Shown here: piece after piece, positions 47,683 to 58,077 of the stretch | Layout of the letters: each line of letters begins with the position of its first letter | How positions within the stretch are numbered: the first letter of the stretch is position 1 | DNA from: Maricaulis sp. | GTDB taxonomy: Bacteria > Pseudomonadota > Alphaproteobacteria > Caulobacterales > Maricaulaceae | Assembly (NCBI RefSeq): GCF_030149425.1 | Contig: NZ_JASBRQ010000044.1 | Span: 1 to 64,000 of the forward strand | DNA: 64,000 bases | Direction: 5' to 3' | Made by a program: the position numbers and the translations under genes | The notes under the pieces: generated by a model | What the model was told of the DNA's origin: nothing | Databases searched by the model: none | What the model saw: the letters and a program-made list of their open reading frames with translations, nothing else

Positions 47683-48893
47683 CAGAACACCACTTCATTG
47701 AGGCTGAGAACACCGGACATAACCGACAGGATCACGGCACCGACCGCCAGGCCGAGAAGCGCTGTCAGCGCCGGACCGATGAGATCGAGAGCACGGCTGG
47801 CGAAACGCTCCTGCGCCGACTGGCTGAGTTGAGCGGCCCGGCTGAGCATGGCGGCGAGTTCACCGCTCTTTTCGCCCAAGACGATCAGGCGCACGGTTTC
47901 CGGCTCGAACAACTGCGTCCCGTCCAAGGCGACCGACAGAGCCGTTCCGGCCCGCAATCGGGCCGCGGCCGCATCCAGGCGTGTGCGAGCAAGGGCACTG
48001 TCCAGCGTTGCCCGGGCAACACTTTCCGCCCGCGCCATGGGCGCACCGGAGGCGAGCAGGAAGCCAAGCGCACCACAATAGCGCGCCGACAGTCCATTGC
48101 GGGTGAGCGAACCGAGGACCGGCAGGTTGAGCCGGACCCGGTCGAGCACTTGCGGATAGGTCTGCGCCAGTGCCTGCACGGCGATCGCGATGGCGATCAG
48201 AACGGCGGGAAGCCAGATACCGAAATCGCGCAGGAAACCGCCCGCGGCAAAGACGAAAGCGGTCTGGGCCGGCGGAATTGCATTGGCGTTGGTGAACACC
48301 GTCTCGAATTGCGGCAGGACGAAATAGGCGAGGAATAACAGCGTCGCGAAGATGAACCCGACCAGTGCACCTGGATAGACCAATTGCCCGATCAGATTCT
48401 GGCGCATCTCGTTTTCCGCCTCGATCTGCTCGGCATAACGGCGCAGGACGGCGCCGAGATCGCCAGTCTCCTCGCCCGCGCGCGCCAGGCCGATGAGCAG
48501 GTTGGGCGGTTGGGCCGGATCGCTCGACAGCGCAGCGGTCAGGCTTTCACCGGCCATGATACGCGCCGAAATCCTTTCCAGGAAACGGCGCAACACCCGG
48601 CGCTTCTCACCCTGGGCCAGATTATTGACCGCCTCGGCAAGGCCGATCCCGGCTTCCAGAAGATCGGCGAGACCGCGGACAAAGGCCTCGGTCTCGGCAA
48701 AGCTGAGCCGGGCCCGGGCACCACTGAACGCGGCCAGGCTGACCCGCGCCGGAGAAACATCGATCGGCGTGACGCCGAGCTGGCGCACCTGGTTCAGGGC
48801 ATCAGCCTCATCGCGACCGGCCAGCTCGCCGCGCACGGTCTCGCCGTCACGGGTTTCGCCAAGATAGCGCCAGATGCGAGCCGGCTCACTCAT
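47682..48893 (-). CDS. gspF: GspF inner-membrane platform protein
   Basis: GspF repeats: LADLLEAGIGLAEAVNNLA...GFLLASGAPMARAESVARATL; TM segments. Confidence 0.92.
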   Translation of the reverse strand: MSEPARIWRYLGETRDGETVRGELAGRDEADALNQVRQLGVTPIDVSPARVSLAAFSGARARLSFAETEAFVRGLADLLEAGIGLAEAVNNLAQGEKRRVLRRFLERISARIMAGESLTAALSSDPAQPPNLLIGLARAGEETGDLGAVLRRYAEQIEAENEMRQNLIGQLVYPGALVGFIFATLLFLAYFVLPQFETVFTNANAIPPAQTAFVFAAGGFLRDFGIWLPAVLIAIAIAVQALAQTYPQVLDRVRLNLPVLGSLTRNGLSARYCGALGFLLASGAPMARAESVARATLDSALARTRLDAAAARLRAGTALSVALDGTQLFEPETVRLIVLGEKSGELAAMLSRAAQLSQSAQERFASRALDLIGPALTALLGLAVGAVILSVMSGVLSLNEVVF

Positions 48894-50491
48894 CAGGCGC
48901 CACCCAGGCCAATGGCACGGCGCACCTCTTCCGAGGAGGTCAGGCTGGCTTTCAACTTGGTCTCGGCGTCCTCGGCCATGGAGACAAAACCCTGGGCCTC
49001 GAGCGCCGGTTTGAACTCATGCTCAAAGCGAGCGCCACGAATGGCCGCGCGCAATTCATCATCGACCTCGAACGCCTCGGCCAGGGCGAGCCGGCCTTTA
49101 TAGCCACTGCCTTCACAGGCTTCGCAGCCCGTGCCCTGACAGGTCTGGCAGGTCCGCCGCACCAGGCGCTGTCCGATCACGCCGACCAAGGTCGAGGCCA
49201 GGAGGTAGTCCTCCACCCCCATGTCGATCAGACGCAGGATCGCCGAGGGTGCATCATTGGTGTGCAGGGTGGAGAGAACGAGGTGCCCGGTCATCGCCGC
49301 TTGCACAGCGGTCTGCGCGGTTTCTCTATCGCGGATCTCGCCGACCATGACCACGTCCGGGTCATGGCGCAGGAAGGAGCGCAAAGCGCTGGCAAAGGTG
49401 ACACCGATAGCCGGATTGGTCTGCGACTGGGCAATCCCGGCGAGGCGATACTCGATCGGATCTTCAATCGTGAGAATCTTGCGCTCACCATCGGCCAGGC
49501 GGCGCAAAAAGGCGTAGAGCGAGGTCGTCTTGCCGCTCCCGGTCGGGCCGGTGACCAGGATCAGGCCATGCGGCTTGGACAGGGCGCGTCGAGCCACGCT
49601 GGTGACCTGATCGGAAAAGCCGAGCTCGGCCAGCTCATGCAGGCTGGCATCGGGGTCGAGCAGGCGAATAACCACGCCCTCGCCGAACTGGCCCGGGACC
49701 ACGGACACACGCAGATCAATCGAACGCCCCTCCACCGGAAGAGACAGACGGCCATCCTGGGCTCGGCGGCGTTCGGCGATGTCAAGATCGGCCAAGACCT
49801 TGATACGGGAGATCAGAGCCAGGGCCTGTGCGGCCGGCAAGGAACGCTCATCGCGCAGCACACCATCGACACGGAAACGCACGCCGGCATCGCGCGCGCC
49901 CGGCTCGATATGGATATCACTGGCCCGCGCTTTTACTGCCGCCGTGATCAGTACATTGACCAGGCGGACCGTCGGCGCAGCTCCGGCAAGATCGCGCAGG
50001 CGTTCGGCATCGGCGCTGACATCGACCGCATCCATCCCGTCCTCGTTGGTGACCTGGCCGAAGCGGTCCTCAAAGGCGGTATTGAACTGGGAAATCGTCA
50101 CGACCATTGGCCGGATTTCCTTGCCCAGGGCAAAGCCCAGCCCGTCGATAGCGGTCTGGTGGGCCGGGTCGACAATGGCTGCGGTCACGCGACCGTTAGT
50201 CTCGCCAAGCGGCAAAATGCGCTCTCGGCGCAGGAATTCGGCATTGAGCTGAGCTTGCCAGTCGGCGTCGCCCGTCTGGGCCTGCAGATCGGCATCGGTA
50301 GCGAGGGTCAATCCGGCAGCGGCCGCAAAGCTTTCCGCCAGCATCGCTTCCGACATCAGACCAAGCTGGGAGATGATCTGGTCGACCGGCTCCCCGGTCC
50401 GCTCGGCCAGCTCGAGCGCATGGGCCGCATCGGCCGTCGAAAGACGTCCCTGGCTCTGCAATTGATCGAGGCGGTCGCGGATCGTGCTCAT
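48893..50491 (-). CDS. gspE: GspE secretion ATPase
   Basis: Walker A GPTGSGKTTSLYAFL, GEIRDRETAQTAVQAAMTGHLVLSTLHTNDA, tetracysteine CQTCQGTGCEAC. Confidence 0.95.
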   Translation of the reverse strand: MSTIRDRLDQLQSQGRLSTADAAHALELAERTGEPVDQIISQLGLMSEAMLAESFAAAAGLTLATDADLQAQTGDADWQAQLNAEFLRRERILPLGETNGRVTAAIVDPAHQTAIDGLGFALGKEIRPMVVTISQFNTAFEDRFGQVTNEDGMDAVDVSADAERLRDLAGAAPTVRLVNVLITAAVKARASDIHIEPGARDAGVRFRVDGVLRDERSLPAAQALALISRIKVLADLDIAERRRAQDGRLSLPVEGRSIDLRVSVVPGQFGEGVVIRLLDPDASLHELAELGFSDQVTSVARRALSKPHGLILVTGPTGSGKTTSLYAFLRRLADGERKILTIEDPIEYRLAGIAQSQTNPAIGVTFASALRSFLRHDPDVVMVGEIRDRETAQTAVQAAMTGHLVLSTLHTNDAPSAILRLIDMGVEDYLLASTLVGVIGQRLVRRTCQTCQGTGCEACEGSGYKGRLALAEAFEVDDELRAAIRGARFEHEFKPALEAQGFVSMAEDAETKLKASLTSSEEVRRAIGLGGA

Positions 50492-50564
50492 GGTCAAAGT
50501 CTACGGCAGGCAAGGCGCCGGGGCCAGCACCGGACCCTGTCGGCCGGCTGCGGCCCGGAATGCG

Positions 50565-50594
50565 AAAGCCGCGGCGAGGAAACGCCGCGGCTTT
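50565..50594 (-). terminator. GC-rich stem-loop, possible terminator after 50617-57771
   Basis: 12-bp perfect stem aaagccgcggcg/cgccgcggcttt; no extended U-tract. Confidence 0.5.
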
Positions 50595-50616
50595 GCAACC
50601 GGTATGGCCGGTCGTC

Positions 50617-53600
50617 CTACTGCATGCTCAGCGGCAGGCGGACGCGGATCATGGCGCTATTGGCGTCGAGATCGCTCTCACCGACACCCTGCACCGACAC
50701 CTCGCCGGACAGGATACCGCCATTGCTCAGCTCCGCATTGAAGCCGAAGCGGGCATCGGCGCGGAAATCGCCGAGGCTCGTGAGCACGCCATTGGCGTTG
50801 TAGACGTCGGCATCGTCATAGTCCCAGACACCGTTGAAACGGATGAAGGGCTCGAAATACCCGCCGTTCGGATTGTCCATCCGGTAGGCGAATTCCGGAC
50901 CGAAGTTCAACCGGCCAATGGTGATGTCTTGCGACGGGATGGTGAAGCCGAGGCTGTCGGTATAGGCGCTCTGCTCCTCGGTGAAGTAGGCCAGGCCGAT
51001 CTCCGGCGAGATACGCCAGCCGCCAGCGAAGTAATCACCGGTCAGATTGGCTTCGAGCAACCAGCGGTCCGTCTCGAAATCATCCCAATACGTACCGATC
51101 GGATTGACCTGGTTGTCGGACTGGCCGTAAGCGCCACGCGCGTCGAAATACATGTTTTCCGACAGGCGTGCGACGACATAGGGGCCTGCCATCCAGCCGT
51201 CACCCTCGACCCGCGAGCGCAGGGCACCGGTGACGGTTTCCGCCGTATCCCACTGGACCAGGGCACCGACCAGGACGTTCTCGGACACCATCATGTCGGC
51301 GCCGAGATAATAGATGCCGAAATCGCTTTCCGCATCGAGGCCGGCGCGGTTGTCGTCAACCGAGCTATAGGTCGCCTGGAACCAGATATCGGTCGAGCCG
51401 ACACCACCCTGATTAGCCGCGGCGAAGCTGTCGCTGGTCGGCGAGGACTTCTGGTTTGCCGCACGGATGGCATTCAGGCTGGTCGAGAAGTTGGCCTGGA
51501 AGCGACCATCGCGGAAGTCAGCCGAGAAATGGTTCGGCGTCGTCGCTTCATCACCGGACCGCATGCGCTGCGCCAGGCGCGGCGAGTTGGTCAGGATCTG
51601 GTCAGCACGGGCCGCCATGAAGGAACGGATCGCCGACAGGGTGACTTCCTGGATGTAGGCCTCGTTACGGACATTGGCGAAGGTACAGACCATCGTCTCT
51701 TCAGGATCGAGGTCGATCGTGATGGTGCCATTGGCCAGGTCCACGACATTGCCACCATCGGTATCACCGGTACAGGTGATGGCCGACAGGTCCCATTCCG
51801 CATTCGCCGCCTGGCTGATGGCATAGGTGCCGCGCAGGACGGTGAAGCCGGCCGAGCTGGCCGTACCGTTGGAGGTGTTCAGCGTCAGCCCATTCACCGC
51901 CGTGATATCGGAGGCATAGGAGAAGCTGCCCTCACCGGCAATCGACGGAGCCGTCGTTGCCACGATGGTCAGACTACCCTCACGCGGTTCCAGCGTGATG
52001 GTGACCGGGATGACGATGGTGTCGAGCGTATTGGCCTTGGCCAAGCCGCCGTCCTGACCGGACGGAACGACCTCGGTGATGGTGATATTCGCCGAATAGG
52101 TCCCCGGAGCCAGATCCAGAACCGCAGCCGTGAAGCTGACGGTGAACTCGAGCGAACCTGCCGCCGGAATGGAACCGGAGGTCGGGTCGATCGTCAGCCA
52201 GGGCTGGTCCGTGGCAGCGGTGAAGAAGAAGGCCGCACCACCGGTATTGTCCAGGCTGAAGGTCGTGCTCTCAGTCGTCGGATCATCGGTCAGGGACGCG
52301 AAGGTGATCTCGACATCCGGGATCGCGGCTTCATCGATTTTCGGATCCGCGGTGAACTCGAAGTCACAGCTGACATTGTCCGCCGGGGACAGGGTGATAT
52401 TCGCCGTTCCCGTGCCGGTATCAACGGTCGTGGAACCGCCGGTACACATGATGGCATCAAGCGTGAAGTCACCGAAATCATCGAGCACGACGGCATAGCT
52501 GCCCTCGGCCAGATCGTTGAAGATCGAGGAGCCGGCCTGGGCCACGGTGGTCATTGAGAAGTCACCAAGATCGCCGGTGTAATCGAACGTACCGTCCGCT
52601 GCACCGGTGATGGAGGTGGCGATGGTGACCGTGCCGCGACGCATGTCGACGGAGAAGATATCGGTCTCGGTACCATCCGTCTGGGCATTGCCATTGGCAT
52701 CCGCACCACCGGTCACGGTGACGTCGATATCGCTGATATTGTCGCCATTATCCGCCACCGCATAGGTCGCCGTGTAGACCGTGTCGCCGCTGGAGAAGGC
52801 CCCAGTAGTGAAGGTCAGCGTGCCGGACAGATCATCCGAACCGAAATCAATCGCCGGAACGGTGGTCGGGTCCATCGCTTCGGAGAAGGTCACCGCCAGG
52901 GTGAAGGGCGTGCCGACATCGGCGACACCCAGCAGGGCGTCAGACGCGACGACGCTTTCAACCGTCGGCGCTGAGACATCGGCGTCGAGCGAGAACTGGG
53001 TCGCGGCGGTATTGCCATTACCCGGGCCATCGGTCGCCACATCGGCGGCAACATCCACCGTCACAGCGCCGTCAGCGGCCGGCGTGATCGTAGCACCATA
53101 GGTCGTGCCCGAACCGGTGAAGGCCGAAGCCGCACCATTCCCGACAGTGATGTCAGAGAGCTCGAAGCCGGTGACGGCTTCCGAGAAGGTGAAGCTCACA
53201 TCAAACGGACCGGTCTGCACCCCCGTTGCCACAGACGCGATGATCACGTCCGGCGGGGTCAGGTCGGTGTCGACGCTGAACTGCGGAGCGGCCGTATTGC
53301 CATTACCGGCAATATCGGTCAGGCGACCGGCCGGAATGTCGACAGTCAGCGTGCCTTCCGCAGTCGGCGTCACTTCAGCCGTCCAGCTGTCACCGGAACC
53401 GGAGAAAGCGGAGAGCACACCATTGACGACGTCGACATCGATAGCGGCAAAGCCGGTCACATCTTCAGAGAAGTCAATGGTGAGGTTGAACGGACCGGAC
53501 TGGATCGCCGTCGGGCCGGTGAAGGCCACGGTCGGCGGGGTGATGTCCGCATCGACGGAGAACTGGGTCGCCGCCTCGCTCGGGTTGGACACCGCATCCT

Positions 53601-56600
53601 GGCCAGCGCCCAGAGCGATATCGACTGTCACGGCGCCATCGGCCGCCGGGGTGATGGTCGCCTGGTAGGTCGTGCCGGAACCGGTGAAGCCGGACGCCGC
53701 ACCATTGCCCACGTTCAAATCGGAGACATCAAAACCGGTGACGGCTTCAGAGAAGACGACATCGATCGTGAAGGCCCCGGTCTGGGTTGCGGTCGGACCG
53801 GTAATGGTCACGGACGGACCGTCCTGATCCAGCGTCGCCGTCGCCGTATCCGGCGTGGAGACATTGCCGGCCGCGTCGGTCAGGGTCACCGACAGGGTCA
53901 GCGTACCGTCCGGCAGGCCGGACAGGTCGATCGGCGAGATGTTCTGGCCGGCCGAAGTGATGCTTCCCGACCCCGTGACCGGGCTGCCGCCCGCATCAGA
54001 GGTGAAGCTGTAGTCATAGGTGGTCCCTACTTCAGCACCGGTGAAATCGAAGAAACCGTTCGGCGCCGAGGTGGCGTTGAAGGAGCCGGTATCAAAGCCC
54101 GCAAATCCGACGGTGAAGCCGGTCGGAGCCGTGATATCGACATCAATGCCGAACTGGGTGGCCGCGGTATTGCCATTACCAGCCGCATCGGATGCGACAC
54201 CGGCGTTGACGTCGACCGTGGCCGAGCCGTCTGCAATTGGCGTCGCCGTCACCGAGTAGGTCGTGCCGGAGCCGCTGAAGCCGGACAGGCTCAGCTCGGC
54301 ACTGGCATTGATGTCACCAACCACGAAATCCGCCACGGATTCCGAGAAGACGATATCGACGGTGAAAGCCGCATTGGTCGGGCCGGTTGTGGTCGAGGAC
54401 ACGGTCACAGTCGGCGGGGTTTGGTCATTGGTGACGGAGAACTGGGTCGCTGCGGTATTGGTATTACCAACTTGGTCGGCGGCGACACCGGCTGCGACAT
54501 CGAGCGTCACAGCACCGTCCGAGGACGGCGTCACAGTGGCCGTATAGGTGTCACCGGAACCGGAGAAACCGGACAGGGCCGCGTTGCCAGGGGTGATATC
54601 ACCGACGACGAAACCCGTGACGCTTTCCGAGAAGGTGAAGGTCGCGGTGAAGGCACCGGAGACCGGATCGACACTGCCATTGGTAATGGTCACGGTCGGC
54701 TGGGTCAGATCCAGCGGCGCGGTATCGGTGGCCGCAGTGCCGGCATTCCCGGACGGGTCGGTCAGGGTCACAGACACGGTGACCGTTCCTTCCGAGAGGC
54801 CGGAGAGATTGAGACCGGTGATCTGGAACTCGTTCGGAGACCCCGCGCCCGGGGTCGGAACCGTACCGGAACCTGTGAGCGGCGTGCCGCCACCGGAAGA
54901 CGAGACAGAATAGCTGTAATCCGCCAGCAGTTCCGGATCGGAGACCGTGAAGGAGGCGCTGGTATTGTTCGACGGGCCATAACCGGTCTGGTCGAAGGCC
55001 ACCGTGTAGCCGGACGGCGCGGCATTATCGAAACCAGAGCCGGTCAAGCCGAAGGTGTAGGGATTCTCGTCGCCATCATTATTGGCGATCGAGACCGAGG
55101 CATTGATCTCGCCCACCTCGCTCGGGTCGAACGTGACGACAAAGGTGGACGAACCGGCCGCCGCAATGGTCGAGGCGGGTTGGGTCGTTACCGTGAAATC
55201 GCTGCTACCGGTAATGCTGACCGGATTGGAGCCCAGGGTCAGATCGGCGGAGCCGAGATTCTGGATGGTGAAGGTCGCCGTCGGCGTGGCGCTGTCGATA
55301 TTGACCGTGCCGAAATCGGTACCGTCAGCAACGGCCGGCGTGACATCTCCGTTGAGAATGTTGATCGTCGCGCCGCTGTCGGCGACGTTGATCTCCGGGC
55401 TGCTCACACCAGAGCCGGATACTGCAAACGTGTAGGGGTTCTCGTCCGCATCATTGGTCGCGAAGGACAGCGTGTCGGAGGAGCTGCCCAGCGCCGCCGG
55501 GTCGAAAGTCACCTCAAACGTGGTCGAGTTACCGGCCGCAACCGGGCTGGACGGCTGGCTGGTGATGGAGAAATCCGTACCCGTCACCAGAGAGACCGTA
55601 CCGACCGTCAGATCGGTCGTACCGTCATTGCGGATCGTAAAGGTCCGGGTCGCCGTACCGCCGGCCACATCAGCCGTGCCGATGAAGGTGCCGTCGCCGG
55701 CGCCGGGCGTGGTATCGCCATTGACGATCTCAACACCCACACCGAGCGTTGTCGCTTCCGGCGCAGCCGTGGCAATCGCGACGGTGAAATTATTGGACGC
55801 GGTGTTATCCGCACCACCGCCATTCTGGGCGCCCGCCGCATTGTACTGGATCTCGGCCGTACCAACGCCGGTCGGCGTGAATTCAACGGTATAGTTGGCC
55901 GCATCCACAGGCGTGATGCCAATAAGGGTCACGCCGGTCAGGGTGAAATCGCTGGCATCAACACCGGTGACGTCTTCATTGAAGATCAGGTCAACGGTGA
56001 AGTTGGACGCCACAGAGAGCGGGCCGTTCGGACCTTCGATCCGCGAGGTCGGAGCAGGCACGTCAATGTCGAGCGTGTCGGTGGCGGCTGCAATCGTGAC
56101 AGCACCCACATCAGAGCGCGTCGCGGCGAGGGTCGAGGTCGTGTTGACGTAATCGCCTGCGGTCGCGCCACCGGGCACGTCTACGGTCACGGTGAAGGTA
56201 CAGCTCTCATCCTGTCCCAGATTGCCGCCGGTCAGGGTCAGCAGGCTGGTTCCGCTCAAGCTGGAGCCCGTACCGCAAACATCCGTCTGAGTGCCGCTCG
56301 ACGAGACCAGGCCGCTCAGGGTCGCATCGAGATCATCGGTGAAGCTCAGCCCCGTGGTGGTGAAGCTACCGGCCGCCGTAATGGTGAACTCCAGCGTCAC
56401 CTGATCGCCCGGGCCAGCCGGATCATTGGTGAACTCCTTGGAGAAATCGATCGTGCCCGTGCCTTCAGCACCGGCCACTTCGAAATTGGAAACAGCCGGG
56501 TCAATGACAACGGGGCCCGTCGTAGCCAGCGAGACGCTCAGCGAACTGGTCGCAACTGGATAAATGCCACCGGCAGCGCCAATCGGGGCCGTTACCGGCA

Positions 56601-57771
56601 CCTCGATGACACAGCTTTGGCCGGCCAGAACGCTGCCGCCAGTATAGATCAGGAAAGTCGTCCCCGAGAGGGTGCCGCCACAGGTGTCCGAAGACACCGG
56701 ACCGCTGGCCGCCAGACCTGTCAGACTGGCCTGGATGTTCTCGGTGAAGAAGGTGATCGTCAGATCTTCAGCCGAGGTGTTGTTGATCGTGAAACGATGG
56801 GTCGCCGTGCCGCCGGGCGCGACCGGGTCACCGATGAAATCTGACGTGAACAGAACCTGATCGGCCGGATCAACGGGCGGCGAGGCGTCATAGGCGACCG
56901 TATACAGGTTCGAGATGACGTTATCATTGCTGGCATTGTCGGTGACGGTCGTCGCCGGGAGCTGTACCGTGATCGGCGTACCGCCGGTCGGGGTCACCTC
57001 GACCTGGGCGCTGAAAATCGCGCCGCCGCCATCGCCGCCACCGCCACTGGCCAGGGCCACTGTAGCATTGGTCACATCCAGGTCGCTGACGTCAAAGCCA
57101 TTCACCTGCTCGGGGGTCAGCGACACAGCATCCGTGAAGCCGATGCTGACATTGAAGGGCGCACTGACCGGGCCGCCCGGACCCGTGATCTCCGGGGTCG
57201 GCGCACCGGTGTCAGCGGACACGATGACATCCACATCAGGAATGGCCAGCGAAAACGGGGTCGCCGCGCCGTCCGGGTCGGCAATACCGGTCAGGTCAGA
57301 GTGGGTAATCGTGTAGGTGCCGGCAGACGTCGACAGGGGAACCTGGAAATTGAAGTTGATGACGCAGGACTGGAAGGCCGGCAAGCTCTCGGCAAGCCCG
57401 GTAAATCCGACCGTCCCGCCGCCATTGGCAGCCGCGACACCGTCATCATCACAACCCACGCTGAACGTACCGGCCTGCGCAGCTGCAAGGGGGATTGCAG
57501 AGTCGAGGAAGACCGTGAACTCACCGTTGTCGAAATCCATCGGGTCGGTAGAGAAGAACTGATAGGAGAGGCGAACAGATTCACCCGGCCGGATATCGAG
57601 CACAAAGGGGTTTGGGCTCGGAAACTCCTGCGCTGACACGGAGATAAAGGTCGGCGCCTGCGCCTGGGCGCCGCTGGCCATCGCCATTGCCCCTGCACCG
57701 GCCAGTGCGAATGAACGCATCACCTTGCCGGTAGAGTTAACGACAGCCTTGAATTGATCGAGCGACAGCAT
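50617..57771 (-). CDS. giant secreted protein with choice-of-anchor and bacterial Ig-like repeats and C-terminal autotransporter-type beta-barrel
   Basis: 2384 aa; signal peptide region; DUF7933-like and HYDIN-like repeats; at least five GNGNTAATQFSVDxDxTPPTV Ig-like units; C-terminal barrel strands. Confidence 0.85.
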   Translation of the reverse strand: MLSLDQFKAVVNSTGKVMRSFALAGAGAMAMASGAQAQAPTFISVSAQEFPSPNPFVLDIRPGESVRLSYQFFSTDPMDFDNGEFTVFLDSAIPLAAAQAGTFSVGCDDDGVAAANGGGTVGFTGLAESLPAFQSCVINFNFQVPLSTSAGTYTITHSDLTGIADPDGAATPFSLAIPDVDVIVSADTGAPTPEITGPGGPVSAPFNVSIGFTDAVSLTPEQVNGFDVSDLDVTNATVALASGGGGDGGGAIFSAQVEVTPTGGTPITVQLPATTVTDNASNDNVISNLYTVAYDASPPVDPADQVLFTSDFIGDPVAPGGTATHRFTINNTSAEDLTITFFTENIQASLTGLAASGPVSSDTCGGTLSGTTFLIYTGGSVLAGQSCVIEVPVTAPIGAAGGIYPVATSSLSVSLATTGPVVIDPAVSNFEVAGAEGTGTIDFSKEFTNDPAGPGDQVTLEFTITAAGSFTTTGLSFTDDLDATLSGLVSSSGTQTDVCGTGSSLSGTSLLTLTGGNLGQDESCTFTVTVDVPGGATAGDYVNTTSTLAATRSDVGAVTIAAATDTLDIDVPAPTSRIEGPNGPLSVASNFTVDLIFNEDVTGVDASDFTLTGVTLIGITPVDAANYTVEFTPTGVGTAEIQYNAAGAQNGGGADNTASNNFTVAIATAAPEATTLGVGVEIVNGDTTPGAGDGTFIGTADVAGGTATRTFTIRNDGTTDLTVGTVSLVTGTDFSITSQPSSPVAAGNSTTFEVTFDPAALGSSSDTLSFATNDADENPYTFAVSGSGVSSPEINVADSGATINILNGDVTPAVADGTDFGTVNIDSATPTATFTIQNLGSADLTLGSNPVSITGSSDFTVTTQPASTIAAAGSSTFVVTFDPSEVGEINASVSIANNDGDENPYTFGLTGSGFDNAAPSGYTVAFDQTGYGPSNNTSASFTVSDPELLADYSYSVSSSGGGTPLTGSGTVPTPGAGSPNEFQITGLNLSGLSEGTVTVSVTLTDPSGNAGTAATDTAPLDLTQPTVTITNGSVDPVSGAFTATFTFSESVTGFVVGDITPGNAALSGFSGSGDTYTATVTPSSDGAVTLDVAAGVAADQVGNTNTAATQFSVTNDQTPPTVTVSSTTTGPTNAAFTVDIVFSESVADFVVGDINASAELSLSGFSGSGTTYSVTATPIADGSATVDVNAGVASDAAGNGNTAATQFGIDVDITAPTGFTVGFAGFDTGSFNATSAPNGFFDFTGAEVGTTYDYSFTSDAGGSPVTGSGSITSAGQNISPIDLSGLPDGTLTLSVTLTDAAGNVSTPDTATATLDQDGPSVTITGPTATQTGAFTIDVVFSEAVTGFDVSDLNVGNGAASGFTGSGTTYQATITPAADGAVTVDIALGAGQDAVSNPSEAATQFSVDADITPPTVAFTGPTAIQSGPFNLTIDFSEDVTGFAAIDVDVVNGVLSAFSGSGDSWTAEVTPTAEGTLTVDIPAGRLTDIAGNGNTAAPQFSVDTDLTPPDVIIASVATGVQTGPFDVSFTFSEAVTGFELSDITVGNGAASAFTGSGTTYGATITPAADGAVTVDVAADVATDGPGNGNTAATQFSLDADVSAPTVESVVASDALLGVADVGTPFTLAVTFSEAMDPTTVPAIDFGSDDLSGTLTFTTGAFSSGDTVYTATYAVADNGDNISDIDVTVTGGADANGNAQTDGTETDIFSVDMRRGTVTIATSITGAADGTFDYTGDLGDFSMTTVAQAGSSIFNDLAEGSYAVVLDDFGDFTLDAIMCTGGSTTVDTGTGTANITLSPADNVSCDFEFTADPKIDEAAIPDVEITFASLTDDPTTESTTFSLDNTGGAAFFFTAATDQPWLTIDPTSGSIPAAGSLEFTVSFTAAVLDLAPGTYSANITITEVVPSGQDGGLAKANTLDTIVIPVTITLEPREGSLTIVATTAPSIAGEGSFSYASDITAVNGLTLNTSNGTASSAGFTVLRGTYAISQAANAEWDLSAITCTGDTDGGNVVDLANGTITIDLDPEETMVCTFANVRNEAYIQEVTLSAIRSFMAARADQILTNSPRLAQRMRSGDEATTPNHFSADFRDGRFQANFSTSLNAIRAANQKSSPTSDSFAAANQGGVGSTDIWFQATYSSVDDNRAGLDAESDFGIYYLGADMMVSENVLVGALVQWDTAETVTGALRSRVEGDGWMAGPYVVARLSENMYFDARGAYGQSDNQVNPIGTYWDDFETDRWLLEANLTGDYFAGGWRISPEIGLAYFTEEQSAYTDSLGFTIPSQDITIGRLNFGPEFAYRMDNPNGGYFEPFIRFNGVWDYDDADVYNANGVLTSLGDFRADARFGFNAELSNGGILSGEVSVQGVGESDLDANSAMIRVRLPLSMQ
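52900..54650. repeat. DNA region of degenerate tandem repeats encoding Ig-like domains
   Basis: Recurring gaactgggtcgccgcggtattgccattacc-like and accggaaccggtgaagccgga-like blocks. Confidence 0.7.
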
Positions 57772-58077
57772 TGTCTATTCCCCCCATAGGCGAAGCGCGC
57801 TCCCATTGTGAATTACGTCCGCGAATCAGCGGATTGGTCGTAATGCAAAGCAACAGAACGCGTTTCTCGCGAGTCCCCCTCATAGGAACGCACTCACACC
57901 CTATACTAGCAAAATAGCAGGCAAAAGAGGTTTCGTGCCCGAAACAAGTGTTTTTTCCGAAAACCTAATTTGCACGCAGCCTTAGAGCGAAAATTCCGCA
58001 GCTGCGAAGTTAGCCCTTTCGAAAATCAGGGAAATGCGCATGCTCGGGCCGGCAAACCGCAAGCGGGAGGAGAAGAG

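Noticed and set aside
49019-50803. 594-aa plus-strand ORF
   Set aside because: Antisense to gspE, whose Walker A and tetracysteine motifs are unambiguous; no recognisable domain in this frame.
50560-52557. 665-aa plus-strand ORF
   Set aside because: Antisense to the autotransporter barrel region; composition looks like a mirror frame.
52900-54650. Regular repeats considered as a CRISPR array
   Set aside because: Repeats are long, degenerate, in frame and encode Ig-like domains; no short identical repeats with unique spacers.
54421-56844. 807-aa plus-strand ORF
   Set aside because: Antisense to the repeat-rich 50617-57771 gene; low-complexity Arg/Gly-rich translation typical of spurious frames in GC-rich repeat DNA.
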